A stretch of 64,000 nt of DNA, taken from the NCBI GenBank assembly GCA_014549065.1, contig JACDOX010000004.1:8388116-8452115 (forward strand). The letters run 5' to 3'. The first letter of the stretch is position 1; the number at the start of each line of letters is the position of its first letter. The notes beneath the pieces are model-generated. The model was not told the origin of the DNA, did no database searches, and saw only the letters and a list, made by a program, of their open reading frames with translations. This DNA comes from Cardinalis cardinalis. Its lineage: Eukaryota; Chordata; Aves; Passeriformes; Cardinalidae. The position numbers and the translations under genes are program-made. This document shows, one piece after another, positions 39,329 to 49,600 of this stretch.

Positions 39329-39535
39329 CCTGCACATATCAGNGAGGTCAGTTACAATCTTGCCTCAAAAGCTAGAACATTCCAAGACACTCAAGTGTCA
39401 CTCATCTGCCCCAGGATGGTCCCTGGAATTGGTGGCAGCCCAAGTACTGTCCTGAGGCAGAGTGGGCAGCTCTTTAAGGCTCGACTTCGGTAGCTTTGCT
39501 GCTGGCTGCAGATTTTGTTCCCAGCACCAGGGAAC
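39329..39535 (+). repeat. 5' flank of TOPORS-like gene, copy 1 of a direct duplication
   Basis: This segment aligns with 42505-42706 over about 200 bp, roughly 80% identical by eye, with one gap of about 13 bp. Matching landmarks include 'gtgtcactcatctgc' and 'tttgctgctggctgca'. It sits directly upstream of the coding region, so it is probably 5' UTR, promoter or first-intron sequence. Confidence 0.8.
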
Positions 39536-39544
39536 ACATCAGCT

Positions 39545-39562
39545 TATCTCTTTGGTTTGCAG
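39545..39562 (+). promoter_or_regulatory. Candidate 3' splice acceptor just before the TOPORS-like start
   Basis: The sequence 'tatctctttggtttgcag' is a pyrimidine-rich run ending in AG at 39561-39562, six bases before the ATG at 39569. This mirrors parental TOPORS, in which the main coding part lies in one last exon behind a splice acceptor. It suggests a spliced 5' leader exon upstream. Confidence 0.6.
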
Positions 39563-39568
39563 GGCAAA

Positions 39569-41011
39569 ATGGCCTCAGAGGAAGACTTGGCAGAAAGTGG
39601 CACCTCTTCCCTTGCTGCCAGCACCAGCCAGGTATCCCGTGCTGCCCGTCCAGGTGCTTCGGAGAACCTAAGCTGCCCGATCTGCCGGGCNGGCATTAAT
39701 GACCAACCTTCCACAACCTGGCGTCGGCACCCTTTCTGTTTTTACTGCATGGTGGAGTGGTTCCACAGAAGAGTGGAAGGCCCGATATGCCAGTCACCTT
39801 TCCTACATACATTCCACATGGTGGGAGACAGTAACTCTGAGGCGCACTCTGTAGAGGAGTCCATCAGCTCTGCCAGCCATACTCAAGGAGAGCAAGCTGG
39901 GTCCTGCTCTGCGGACAGAGGTCAGCATAATTCTCCAGGATGCCAGCACCGCAAGTCTTACAGCAGAAGCTGTGGTGGCAGTCGTGGAGACAGCCATGAA
40001 GGCAGCCTTGGGGGCAGCCGTGGAGGCAGCCGTGGAGGCAGCCACGGTGACAGCCGTCAAGGCAGCCTTGGGGGCAGCTGTCGAGGCAGCCGTGGAGGCA
40101 GCCGTGGAGGCAGCCGTGGAGGCAGCCACGGTGACAGCCGTCAAGGCAGCCTTGGGGGCAGCTGTCGAGGCAGCCGTGGAGGCAGCCGTCGAGGCAGCCT
40201 TGGGAGCAGCCGTCGAGGCAGCCTTGGGAGCAGCCGTCGAGGCAGCCGTCGAGGCAGCCGTGGCAGGGCCCAAGAGAAGAGCCGAAGCAGGTACCCAAGG
40301 AGGCATCACGATGGCCATGCCAGGGTCCAGCAGGCCCAGGGCTACAACCACTCAAGGACCACGAGACGGCAGCAGAGCAGGGCTCGGAGCACTGCTCGTG
40401 ACAAGGGCCGAAGGACCAAACAGCGTGTCCNTGCCCTCTCAGGGAGGCGTAAGCGCCGTCAGCAGGAATACCAGGTTTCTTTCATAGAACCGAGGGCAAT
40501 AAGGAGCCGATCCCGGCAGAGGTTGCACAGATCTTCCAGCCAAACGTTGAGGGAGTATCTAAGGGAGATGGAACGCGATGAGGGACGAGCTTTAAGGCAT
40601 GACTGGTTCATCCGTGCCTCTTCAGGGAGGAGGAGGCAACAGCTGGGGCACCGCCACTCCTACAGAGAAATGCAGGTGGCAAGGAGCCGAACCCAAGGGA
40701 GGTTCCGCAGCCCACTGCCCCTGAAGGAGAATCCAAGGAGGATGGAATGCTCTGAGAGACAGATTGAACAGGGCATCCATCCCTCCCCAAGGAGGAGTGA
40801 GCGCCTTCAGCAAGCACGCCAAGTTTCTCTCATCGCACCACAGGTGACAAGGAGCCAATCCCGGGGGAGGTCCCNCAGCACACAGCACCAAACAGTGAGG
40901 GAAAATTTCAGGAGGATGGAACGTGACATTCTAACCTCCATGAGGCGGAATGAGCGCCGTCAGCAGAGACGCCAGGCTGATTTCACTGACTCACAGGCGG
41001 CAAAGAAGTGA
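39569..41011 (+). CDS. TOPORS-like RING protein with degenerate RING, 480 aa
   Basis: TOPORS is a nuclear ubiquitin/SUMO E3 ligase with an N-terminal RING and an Arg/Ser-rich tail. Here residues 36-74 form CPIC-x12-R-x-H-x2-C-x2-C-x10-G-x2-C, the TOPORS ligand spacing, and 'FCFYCMVEW' and 'PICQSPF' resemble its RING core. Two of eight zinc ligands are changed: the third Cys is Arg52 (CGT, 39722-39724) and the seventh is Gly71 (GGC, 39779-39781). E3 activity is therefore doubtful. Residues 137-231 are a GSRG-type minisatellite. Residues 293-480 hold four degenerate Arg/Gln-rich repeats beginning at about 293, 354, 408 and 459. The start chosen lies just after a splice acceptor, with A at -3 and G at +4; an in-frame ATG at 39515 would fall inside the presumed intron. 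The codon with N at 39691 is Ala regardless. The frame is intact and antisense to KHDRBS2 within its intron. It could be a lineage-specific functional paralogue or a young pseudogene. Confidence 0.75.
   Translation: MASEEDLAESGTSSLAASTSQVSRAARPGASENLSCPICRXGINDQPSTTWRRHPFCFYCMVEWFHRRVEGPICQSPFLHTFHMVGDSNSEAHSVEESISSASHTQGEQAGSCSADRGQHNSPGCQHRKSYSRSCGGSRGDSHEGSLGGSRGGSRGGSHGDSRQGSLGGSCRGSRGGSRGGSRGGSHGDSRQGSLGGSCRGSRGGSRRGSLGSSRRGSLGSSRRGSRRGSRGRAQEKSRSRYPRRHHDGHARVQQAQGYNHSRTTRRQQSRARSTARDKGRRTKQRVXALSGRRKRRQQEYQVSFIEPRAIRSRSRQRLHRSSSQTLREYLREMERDEGRALRHDWFIRASSGRRRQQLGHRHSYREMQVARSRTQGRFRSPLPLKENPRRMECSERQIEQGIHPSPRRSERLQQARQVSLIAPQVTRSQSRGRSXSTQHQTVRENFRRMERDILTSMRRNERRQQRRQADFTDSQAAKK
39977..40261 (+). 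repeat. Coding 12-bp minisatellite (Gly-Ser-Arg-Gly), about 24 units
   Basis: The basic unit is ggcagccgtgga, with variants encoding GSLG, GSHG, DSRQ and GSCR. A higher-order repeat is visible: the block around 'gccacggtgacagccgtcaa' at 40041 recurs at 40125, a shift of 84 bp (seven units). Because the unit length is a multiple of three and it carries no stop in any frame, long shadow open frames appear in other frames and on the minus strand (for example 39972-40487 plus and 39803-40351 minus). Confidence 0.95.
40445..41008 (+). repeat. Degenerate tandem repeats in the TOPORS-like C-terminus
   Basis: Four imperfect repeats of about 51-61 residues start with RR-x-RRQQ-type motifs. Two of them carry 'QVSFIEP' / 'QVSLIAP', and the pattern continues with R-S-R-S-R and QT-x-RE...MERD-like motifs. 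The copies begin near 40445, 40628, 40790 and 40943, and the last is partial. They suggest internal duplication of an Arg-rich module. Confidence 0.75.
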
Positions 41012-41151
41012 TCCCCATGGAGGTCCCGCAGCCATGCTGGGCACGAGCCTGGTAGGACACACTACCAACAAGGGAACTACTGTATGCCCTCCTACCAGTG
41101 TCAGGAATGATACTACTTCAGACAAAAACAGCCCCTACTAACAACTGCAAA

Positions 41152-41157
41152 AATAAA
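41152..41157 (+). terminator. AATAAA polyadenylation signal for the TOPORS-like gene
   Basis: A canonical AATAAA lies about 140 bp after the stop codon at 41009-41011, in the right orientation. No poly-A tract or target-site duplication follows, so the locus does not look like a fresh processed retrocopy. Confidence 0.65.
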
Positions 41158-42369
41158 GTCAAATCAAATACTCAAGCCTGGGGCTATGGATCTATTCTCC
41201 ATGAAAAAATTCATCTGAAAATCTAAAGATACCCTTAAAAAGCTTTTTCAGGTTAGGAGGATAACAGGTACAAAACTTAACTGCTGCTTTTGTCATTCTG
41301 TTCTATGGTACCCACTTGTGTAAAAAATGGGGTAGTGAACATTTCGTATGGGGGTACCTTTCTATCTATATTTGGTTTCCACAGTGTGACCAGCTTTTTC
41401 TTGGTTTTGCCAAAGACATCAACAACTTATTAGGAAATCTCTTGTCCTTCCACACCTGTTTTCTTACACTTTATCCCAAACATCCCTCAGAGTAACTTCT
41501 CCTGTTACCACTCATCTCACAATGAAGCAGTGAACAGTGANGTCAATTTACAATTACTCTATCTCAAACACACTGCCTATAATACCAATCCAAATCTAAT
41601 GTCTGGTAGAAAGCCTCCAAAAAGGTTTTCCTTCTTCTTCTTCTTCTTCTTCTTTAAAGACTTTAACAATAAACCCCAAAGCCTTCATGGAGAAAGTCAC
41701 CCCTAAGCCCTGTACAAAGCCTCAGGTTTAATGCCCAGCGTGGCACTACAGGCTACATGCTCTTCAGACCTTGGTCAAAGACTATCAAAGTCATCAAAAA
41801 ACAGTGTAGTGTCAAGCACTGTTACTTTCAAGTAAGACTGGAGCAAAAAGAGGAGTCTTCTCAAAAGAGAGGTAATACATTGATTACTGGAGCAAGACAA
41901 ACTGTATTCAATTTTTGTATTGAACTACAGCCAGCCACTATTGTGTACACTCCTTGTGTCACTCCATGACTAGTACCACCACAGAAAAGAAGCATTAAGA
42001 CAATCTTATGAAGGAATCCAGGCCAGAATCAAGCTGCCAACTTGCTCACAGCACTGACATGTAGCTAGTTGCTTTAGCTGAAAATTTTTACTTGCCAACT
42101 GCAAAAACAATGGTCACCTGCAACACACGCTACAAAAACAGAACCAATGCCTTTAGTGAGATGTTGCATTCATTGCACTCNTCATTTTTGTGTTTAGTTT
42201 GTTAGTTTTCAGTGCAGTCACTGATGAATCTCCCAAAGGAAAAGAGGTGGCTGCCACATGGACAATTGTCCTGTGGGAGACAAACTTGGCTCTTCATGAG
42301 CATATGGAATCATTCAAACCTTCCCCTGTCATGAAATCTGGAGGGGCTTTCTTAGCTTGAGCATGCTTT
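41158..42369. other. AT-rich intronic DNA downstream of the TOPORS-like gene
   Basis: Nothing recognisable was seen apart from a (CTT)n microsatellite at 41631-41654. Confidence 0.55.
41631..41654. repeat. CTT trinucleotide microsatellite
   Basis: This is about eight perfect CTT units and is likely polymorphic. Confidence 0.9.
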
Positions 42370-42503
42370 GAGTCACAGAACCACAGAACCATGGAGGCAG
42401 GAAAGGACCTGCAGAGAACCATCTAGTGCAACCTCCCCTGCTGAAGCAGAGTAACCAAGAGATGGTGGCTGCAGGACTACAGCCACACAGCTTTTGAGTA
42501 CAT
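42370..42503 (-). mobile_element. CR1 LINE 3' tail fragment
   Basis: In minus orientation it begins with the CR1 tail ('agtcacagaaccacagaacc', 'aaccatctagtgcaacctcc') and runs to 'ccacacagcttttgagtaca'. There it breaks off against the duplicated TOPORS-like 5' flank. A CR1 of the same type and orientation lies upstream of the intact copy (38405-38830). Confidence 0.75.
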
Positions 42504-42504
42504 T

Positions 42505-42706
42505 CCTGCACACGTCAAAAAGGTCAGTTGCCATCCTGCCCTGAGAGCTGGAACATGCCAACACACTCCAGTGTCACTCATCTGCACCAGTATGGTTCCT
42601 GGCACTGGTGGTAGCCCAAGTGCTGCCCTGACACAGAGTAGGCAGTCCTTTAATGCTTGCTGCTGGCTGCACACTGTGTTCTTAGTGTAGGGAACATGTG
42701 CTGCTG
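42505..42706 (+). pseudogene. Remnant duplicate of the TOPORS-like 5' flank
   Basis: This is a direct duplicate of 39329-39535 about 3.2 kb downstream, roughly 80% identical by eye. The similarity stops around 42706, just before the position equivalent to the splice acceptor and start codon. No RING or repeat coding sequence follows; an ERV LTR begins at 42748. It is best read as the remains of a second gene copy whose coding part was lost. Confidence 0.7.
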
Positions 42707-42747
42707 CTTACAGAAAGCTATAGGCAGTATAGGATCTTGGGACCACC

Positions 42748-43817
42748 TGTATTAAGTCTGCATGGCCTGGTTTTGGAAGTAGAGGGAGCTACAGNGGTGG
42801 CTCCTGTGAGAAACTGCCAGAAGCTTCCTCAGGGCTTGGCAGAGCCAATTCCCAGTGGCTCCAAAGANGGACATGTTGCTGGCCAAGGTTGGCACAACTA
42901 TAAATGGTGGTAACATCTCTATAATAACATGTTTAAGAAGAAACAAAACAAAAATGGTGAGGCAGTTGTAAATGCAGCCAGAGAAGAGCAGAGTGAGAAA
43001 ATTTGAGAAGAAAAACTTTGCAGACACGAAGGTCAGTGAAGGAGGAGGAGCAGGAGATGCTCCAGGCACCAGAGCCAAGATTCCTCTNCAGCCTGCGGTG
43101 AAGGTCATAGTGAAGCAGGCTGTCCCCCTGCAGNCTATGATGATCCATCAGGATGCAGAGATCCANCCACAGCACATGGANGAGCCCCACACCAGAGCAG
43201 GTGGATACTTGAGAGGAGGCTGTGACTACATGGAAGACCTAAGGTGAGAGGGACNCATGCTAGAGCAGCCTGTCCTTGAAGGACTGCACCTCATGGAAAA
43301 GTGAGGTTTGAGGGGAACTGTTGCCTGTGGGATGGACTCACATTGCAGCAGTTCACAGGGAGCAGCTTCTTGTGAGATGAACACATGCTGGAGAAGTCCA
43401 GGGAGAACTGTCTCCCANGGGANGGATCCATGGTGCAGCNGGGGAAGGATTCCTGTCCCTGAGCAGCAGGAAAAGCTACGGGTGATGAACTGACCATAAC
43501 TCCCATTCCCTGTCTCCTTATGCCACTGGGGTAGGAGGTAGAGCTGGAAGAAGGGGGACAGGGTTGGAGGGAGGTGGTTTTAGGGTTTTATTTTACTTCT
43601 TATTATCCTGCTGTGATTTTGTTAGCAATAGACTCACTTTATACCTCTAAGATGAGCCTGTTTTGNCTTTGATGGCAATTGATGGGTGTTTTCTCCCAGT
43701 CCTTATCTCAACCCATGAATCCTTCACTAAATTTTCTCTCCTCTGTCCAGATGCAGAGGGGAGGGAGCAAGTGGCTTTCCTGAGTGCCTGGCATCCAGTC
43801 AGTGTCAACCATCTACA
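42748..43817 (+). mobile_element. LTR of an avian endogenous retrovirus (about 1.07 kb), probably solo
   Basis: It starts TGTATTAAGTCTGCATGG and ends near 'gtgtcaaccatctaca'. Between these lie the ordered phrases of a common bird ERV LTR, including 'ggctcctgtgagaaactgcc', 'ccaaggttggcacaactata', repeated 'ctggagcag'-type modules, and 'ctcccagtccttatctcaac' near the 3' end. Orientation is plus. No internal viral coding sequence is present. The flanks (CCACC before, CCAGT after) do not give a clean target-site duplication, so the exact ends are uncertain. Many Ns lie in the module region. Confidence 0.82.
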
Positions 43818-46170
43818 CCAGTGGAAATAAAATGTCCATAATCAACAGCGTTCCTCCGCAGAGCACAAACACAAGGATCTCAGTGGTTCTTTTTCTGCAT
43901 CACTGATCTTAGGTAAAAAGCAAAAATAAAGCATTTCAAGAAGACACTTCATATNTTTTCCACTCATTTTTGCTCTGAGCTAACCAAATTAAACCAGGGA
44001 GACATACAGCTATTCAACTACCTCCTCCAGTATCAATCCTCAAACATGCCTCATTTTTACCTTTCACCATTAACACAGTAATCTTGCACTTGCTTCTGTG
44101 TAACACACNTCCCTCATTCCTCTTCATTGGAAGAAAACATGCATATTTCAGTCATGCAAAAAGAGGCCCTGACTAGAGAAGTATCAGAGACAAAACCNCA
44201 TTTCTAGCTAGATCTTTTTAAAGATATTATTTCCCTATGAAAATTTATCTTGACCTATCTCCAGACTTTGAGCTGTAAAATTCTGGAAATATTGTCAGCT
44301 CATTTATGTGTAATTTTTTTGAGGGGAGTAGCTTCTTTTTCCTTCATGGATTTATAAAACGAAAAGCTAAGTTAGTAGCTCTTTTTCAGTATTCCCTGCT
44401 TTACTCTTACAGTGCCAATAAAATNATGTTAATTACATTTCTCTTCAAAGTCCTTGACACCTATTAGAAAACTTCTCTAATGAATATATTTTTTCTATTA
44501 AAATTAGGCACCCCAGAGTAAAAACATCCTTTCGCTACACTTAAGAGTCATGTCAAAACTCTTCAAAAAATAATTTTCTTCTTGTCAGTCTGTCCAACCC
44601 ACCAAAAAAATTAAATCCCACAATTCCTTCTGCTGTCAACATTTGCCTCCCACTTAAAGGAATTTGNCAGCCTATCTCTTTTCTTGCCTTTGCATTTGCA
44701 GTACTGGCACTGCTTCAATCAAGAATCACGGGCTGCTGTTAANAAGGTCAAGCCTTCTGAAACAATCATATGTTTCTATTAATGGGAATGATTTCTGGAA
44801 TGGGGGTATCACCAACTTCTTGCATGCATGTACTACTATGTATATCTAGTACTCAAGTTTATCTAGTACTCAAAGTACACTTTTTCTGCAGGTTAATGAA
44901 AGAATGTTTGAATTGTAGGAGGAAGAATGAGACAATGCCAGTGCAAAACAACAATCACCAAATCATTGACAGCTCTAATTTAGAGAGAGCATTTTTAATT
45001 TAAGGTTCATTAAAAATTACATAGTGGGAACTCTGAACACCTAGAACAGGGTTAACAAAAAATCCCAGCATATTTTTAGAAACAGAAAATACTGGAAACA
45101 TACATGAAGGCTCNTTTTCTGTCCAAGGCATTACATTTTAATTGAAAGCAGGGCTATTGAATTTTGAGACGGGGAAAAAAAAAGGCAGATGGCTCAACAG
45201 TTGAACAAATTAAAATCAAGTTCATTCACNAGAAGTGACCATCCTAAGAGGTTCCCAGTAATAGAAATGACATCCAAACCCCATTCAAGAACTGGTAACT
45301 TGAAAGTAAAAATTATTGAGTGTACCAACAGTGGTTGGGTGGGGTTATAAGGACAGTACAATCAGCCATGAGCACTGGCTCACTACAGTCACCGAGAAAC
45401 ACATTCATGGTATTGTATTAACAACATTCCTTCACTTTGTGTACACATACTCATTAAGTCACACAGCTAGTTGGGATGATTCAGGGAGGATAAGGGAATC
45501 ATTCTTCTTACATCAGACACAAGTAAGGCAATACCTCTGCCAGTGATGAATTTAATACCTGTTAGATAACTGTGGGCCAAATGTGTATGTCATCTGTTCT
45601 AGACAAATACAAACTGAAGCTTTGTAACTCTATTAACTAAAGCTGAATCACCTCAGCTCTCAAGAAAGATAAGTGGCTAGTAAAATAATGTTCAGAAAGA
45701 ATTCTGAAAGACGAGTCAAAAAGGAATGACGGAGACATGCAAAATCAGGCACAGTATGAGAAGAAACAGAAATGGGTATTTAGTGTTTCTCAGGAGGGGA
45801 AAGCATCTATTTGCAATGTTACAGATGGAAAAAGAATACTTTTAGGTATAGGATGTAATTACACAGGGGAACTGCTGAAAGCATCCATATTGATAAACTC
45901 AAGTCTTATACAGAGTCTTCCCTTATGATTAGATTCCATCCCATGAGGCACTNAAAGTCTTTTCAATTTGGGCATGTCTGAAAATACAGTGTCCATTAAA
46001 AGTTTAATTTATTATGTAGGTATTTTTTATTGTTGGATTTTATGGCCATTATCATCTATCAGGCTGTCTATTATATAGAACATAGAGAAATTGCAGAAAA
46101 GTCACCCTTTAGCAGGTAAAGTAGCAGTATCCTTCATGAGACTGCATGTATGTGCANCACTGGGCCAGAC
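43818..46170. other. AT-rich intronic DNA, nothing recognised
   Basis: No gene was seen. A roughly 17-bp imperfect tandem duplication ('tatctagtactcaa' twice) lies at about 44842-44876. Confidence 0.55.
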
Positions 46171-46645
46171 TTGCCCTCTCCTCACCAGAAGAGGAAAGAC
46201 ATTGACAAAGTGGAGCAAGGTCAGTGGAGGCCACTCGTGGTGGTCAGAGCTGGAGCACTCACCCTGCGAGAAGAGGCTGAGAGAACTGGGNCTGTTTATT
46301 GTGGTGAAGAGGCAGCTCTGAGGGATCTGACAGCAGCTCAGCAACGCTGATGCTCCCACAGTCATGCTCTTCACAGGAGTGTGAAGCAAGGGTGACAGAA
46401 AACAGGGAAAGGCGAAAATAGGAAGGTTTGGCCTGTGTATAAGATAAAGTTTTCTCAACACAGTCCAGCAGTGCTGCAGGCTGCCCAGATATACCATCTC
46501 TTCCACTGGAGGATTTCACGATCCACCTGGACAAATCCCTGAATAACCCGGTCTGAACCCTTGGCTGGCCCTGCTTTGAGCAGGAGGTTGCACTAGACAT
46601 CTCCCAAGGCCCCTTCACACATGAACTACCCTAGGATCCCACAAA
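46171..46645 (+). mobile_element. CR1 LINE fragment, 3' part
   Basis: In plus orientation, 'ccctgcgagaagaggctgag' marks the ORF C-terminal region. It is followed by diverged 3' UTR ('ggatttcacgatccacctgg', 'gcaggaggttgcactagaca', 'catgaactaccctaggatcc'). The copy is older and more diverged than that at 50-505, with stops throughout. Confidence 0.82.
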
Positions 46646-49600
46646 TGCAATAAATTTCAGACTTATCCATGTCTGTNAAATTTCTGGAACTTGTCCAAAA
46701 GATTTAAATGTCATTGCAAAAAGTTAGAAGACAGAAACAGCATGATTGCAATAAGTCCTGTATCCTTAGCACACTTTTTAAACAAAATGTACTAACATAG
46801 ATAGAAAAGTAATTAAAGACCTAAAGAACTTCACATTTCTAATTAAATGAAAACCAAAGAGTATTAACAAGAAAACAAACAAGGAAAATTCAAATGTGCA
46901 AAAACTTTTATTTCTATCCCTTCTCTATACTGACAACTGATTTTTAGTGCCTGGTCACTACTTTGGCTCTACCCATCACGTAATCAGCAGCTTGCAAAGC
47001 TATGCCACAGGACAGTTTCTTGACCAAATTATACTATTGATAGAAAAATAATTACCTAATGTATTNATCTACTGACCTACGCTTAGATCAGTATAGATTT
47101 AAAAAGCTATAAAGAGGATACTAGTAGTGTTNAATAACTAGAAATGTCCTGAAATGAAAATATTAGTTCTTACTAAATTTATGAACAACATTTGATGTGA
47201 TGCACACCCTTCCATGGAGAGTTTTAAGTCTGACTGGCAAGTAGCTCCTCAAGACAGTAGTTCATATAATCCTAGTTCAGTCGCTGAATACACTCCCACT
47301 ATCATTAATACACTATCCCATGTAATTCTAGATATATAGCAACTGCAATCACAAAAAAAAAACAAAAAAAAACCCAACAAAAACACCTATTTAAAATGAA
47401 ATTTGCTGCAGGAAATTGATGGAGTCTTTCTCAGCTCAGTAAAAATAACCAACAGCAATCCAAAGGTCAGCATCAGCAAGTGCAGTAAGTTTGCAGTAAG
47501 AAAAGATCTGGGATGCATTTTGAATGCGATGACTTACTAAATAAAGTTGTTGATAATATTTAAAGGGTGACAACAATGTCAGCTTCAAGATATAGGTGCT
47601 TTCTAGCTTTGAGGAAAAAAAGGGCCTATTATGAGGATTTTAGAAGGACTATTAAAGGAACTGAACAATTACAACATTGGTTAAATATATTTTTTATCAA
47701 ATTGTTAAAAAGAGAGCAAGCCACTGGGTAAGATTTTAAAGACTAAAGTTCTTTCAAAAATGTCTCTGAAGTCAAAACATACCTTTGGGGAGTTGACCTG
47801 TGTTGGAAGTTTGTTTTTGGCAACACTACTGCTTTAGCTATAGCTTTCACTAAATAGCTGTTCCCAGTACAGTTCTCCCTTCTTACCTCTTATCTTCAGA
47901 GCAACTTAGACAGTATTATAAATATGCCACCAGTTGGATGAAAGGCAAACCTGAAAGTTGTTGGAATACTTTTTATTCAATCCTGGGTTTCTTTCATCTG
48001 AGAATGAGACTACTCATAAAAAGAGAAATAGACAGCATGAAGATTTACTCAGACAAATAAAAAATAAAGCAAAAACCAACAAAAACATCACAAGTGTATT
48101 TATTTGTGAACATATCTCTAGGTGTCCTTGAATTTAACACCCTAGAAAACGGTGTTGCTATGACATGTAAGAAAAGAAAAGTAGCTTTTTGCCAAGGATT
48201 TTTGTAGTTTCTACTGTGTCAAAGTTTATTCAACAAAACACTTCAGGACACACTGAAGTGTTCTCATAGATTAATTTGAAGAAAAAGCATCAGTGCAGTG
48301 CTGTGCGACATATTGTGTGGTGTGGAACAGATACACAGGGGGGAAAGATGAATCGATCAGTGAAACCGCAGGGAAGTCCACCAGTGACATATGCATTACC
48401 TATCCCTGACTATCTGAAACCTGCTGGTATTCTTGGGTGGGTTGCTCTACCCAGCTGGAGTTACCAGCCAAAAGGAAGTTCTTNTGTCTCTTCACAGTTT
48501 CTGGGAATTTTCTTTTACTCTCTTCAGTCCTAGAACTTAGTGACAATAATGTCTGCGATTCTGTCCTCAGAACAAGACAGAGATATGAACCAGCCAGCAA
48601 TTTTTTCCTTTCNGCTCTTATCTAGCCTTTTTTACATTTTTCTCTACTCTGAGGTAGAACAGCTGCAGAATAAAACTGATGTCTAGAAGTTCACACTACC
48701 GAAAACTATGAAAATATGCTATATACTGAAGTTACGAACCAGTATAAAATTTTGCTTGAAGTTCAGGCTTCCCACTGACCTCTCCTGGTTTTCCAGTTAG
48801 CAATACCACTAATGAGCTGCTAATCTCTGCTCAGACAGTTATCAAAGTATTTGAAAGGAGTTCACAAACCATCAAAATAGTAGTTTTCATTCAGGATGTG
48901 ACTTCAGATCTTGGGCTCAGAAAGTCATCTGTATCTGAAAGACTGACAGGAAAACTGAAGTTCAGAAGAGATGATGATGGAACACCAAGTAAATGCAAGG
49001 AATTTGCAGCTGAGAGGTGGGAGAGATTTCAGAGTGTCAGAGTATGACCTTTGCTCCCTAGTGTGCTTCTGTCAGCAAAGAATGGCTCTGACTGCTATAC
49101 AGACAGGAAAATACTGAGTGCATTCACATATATAAAACAAATAATTACATATAAAAACCNCAAACTTTTTATTCCTAAATGGTAAAAAAGCACAAGAGAA
49201 GGAAACAAAACATTCAAGTACTGGTAAGAACGATTATGTTCACCTGTCTACAATGACATTCTCTTAAACATCCATTGTTTCATCGAAGACTTCATTTACA
49301 GAAAAGTTTCATCCAGCTGCTCGTTAAGACTATGTAGCCAGCATACATATCTAGACTAATGTCAAGTTTAATGATGTTCAGAGATTTACTGTATGTTATC
49401 AGGATTTCCTAGTTCATCCAAAGATTACACCACTTCCTATGACAATGGAAGATGACTCATCTGCTTCAGTTGCAATACATTTTAATTTATCTTACTTGAG
49501 ACTGAGAGCAACAGTTACAAAGAAGAACTTTTTGACAAACTGATATTTAAATCGAANGACTAAACTAGTGATATCTGAACAGCAGAAAGGTATTTAAGCC

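Noticed and set aside
39803..40351. 182-codon minus-strand frame rich in Ala and Thr
   Set aside because: It is an antisense shadow of the 12-bp minisatellite, which has no stops in several frames.
39972..40487. 171-codon plus-strand frame of Ala-Val-Glu-Ala repeats
   Set aside because: It is an alternative-frame shadow of the same minisatellite. The TOPORS-like frame has the RING, the good start context and both flanking domains.
41152..41200. Possible retrocopy poly-A tail after the TOPORS-like gene
   Set aside because: Only an AATAAA is present. No A-tract or flanking target duplication was found.
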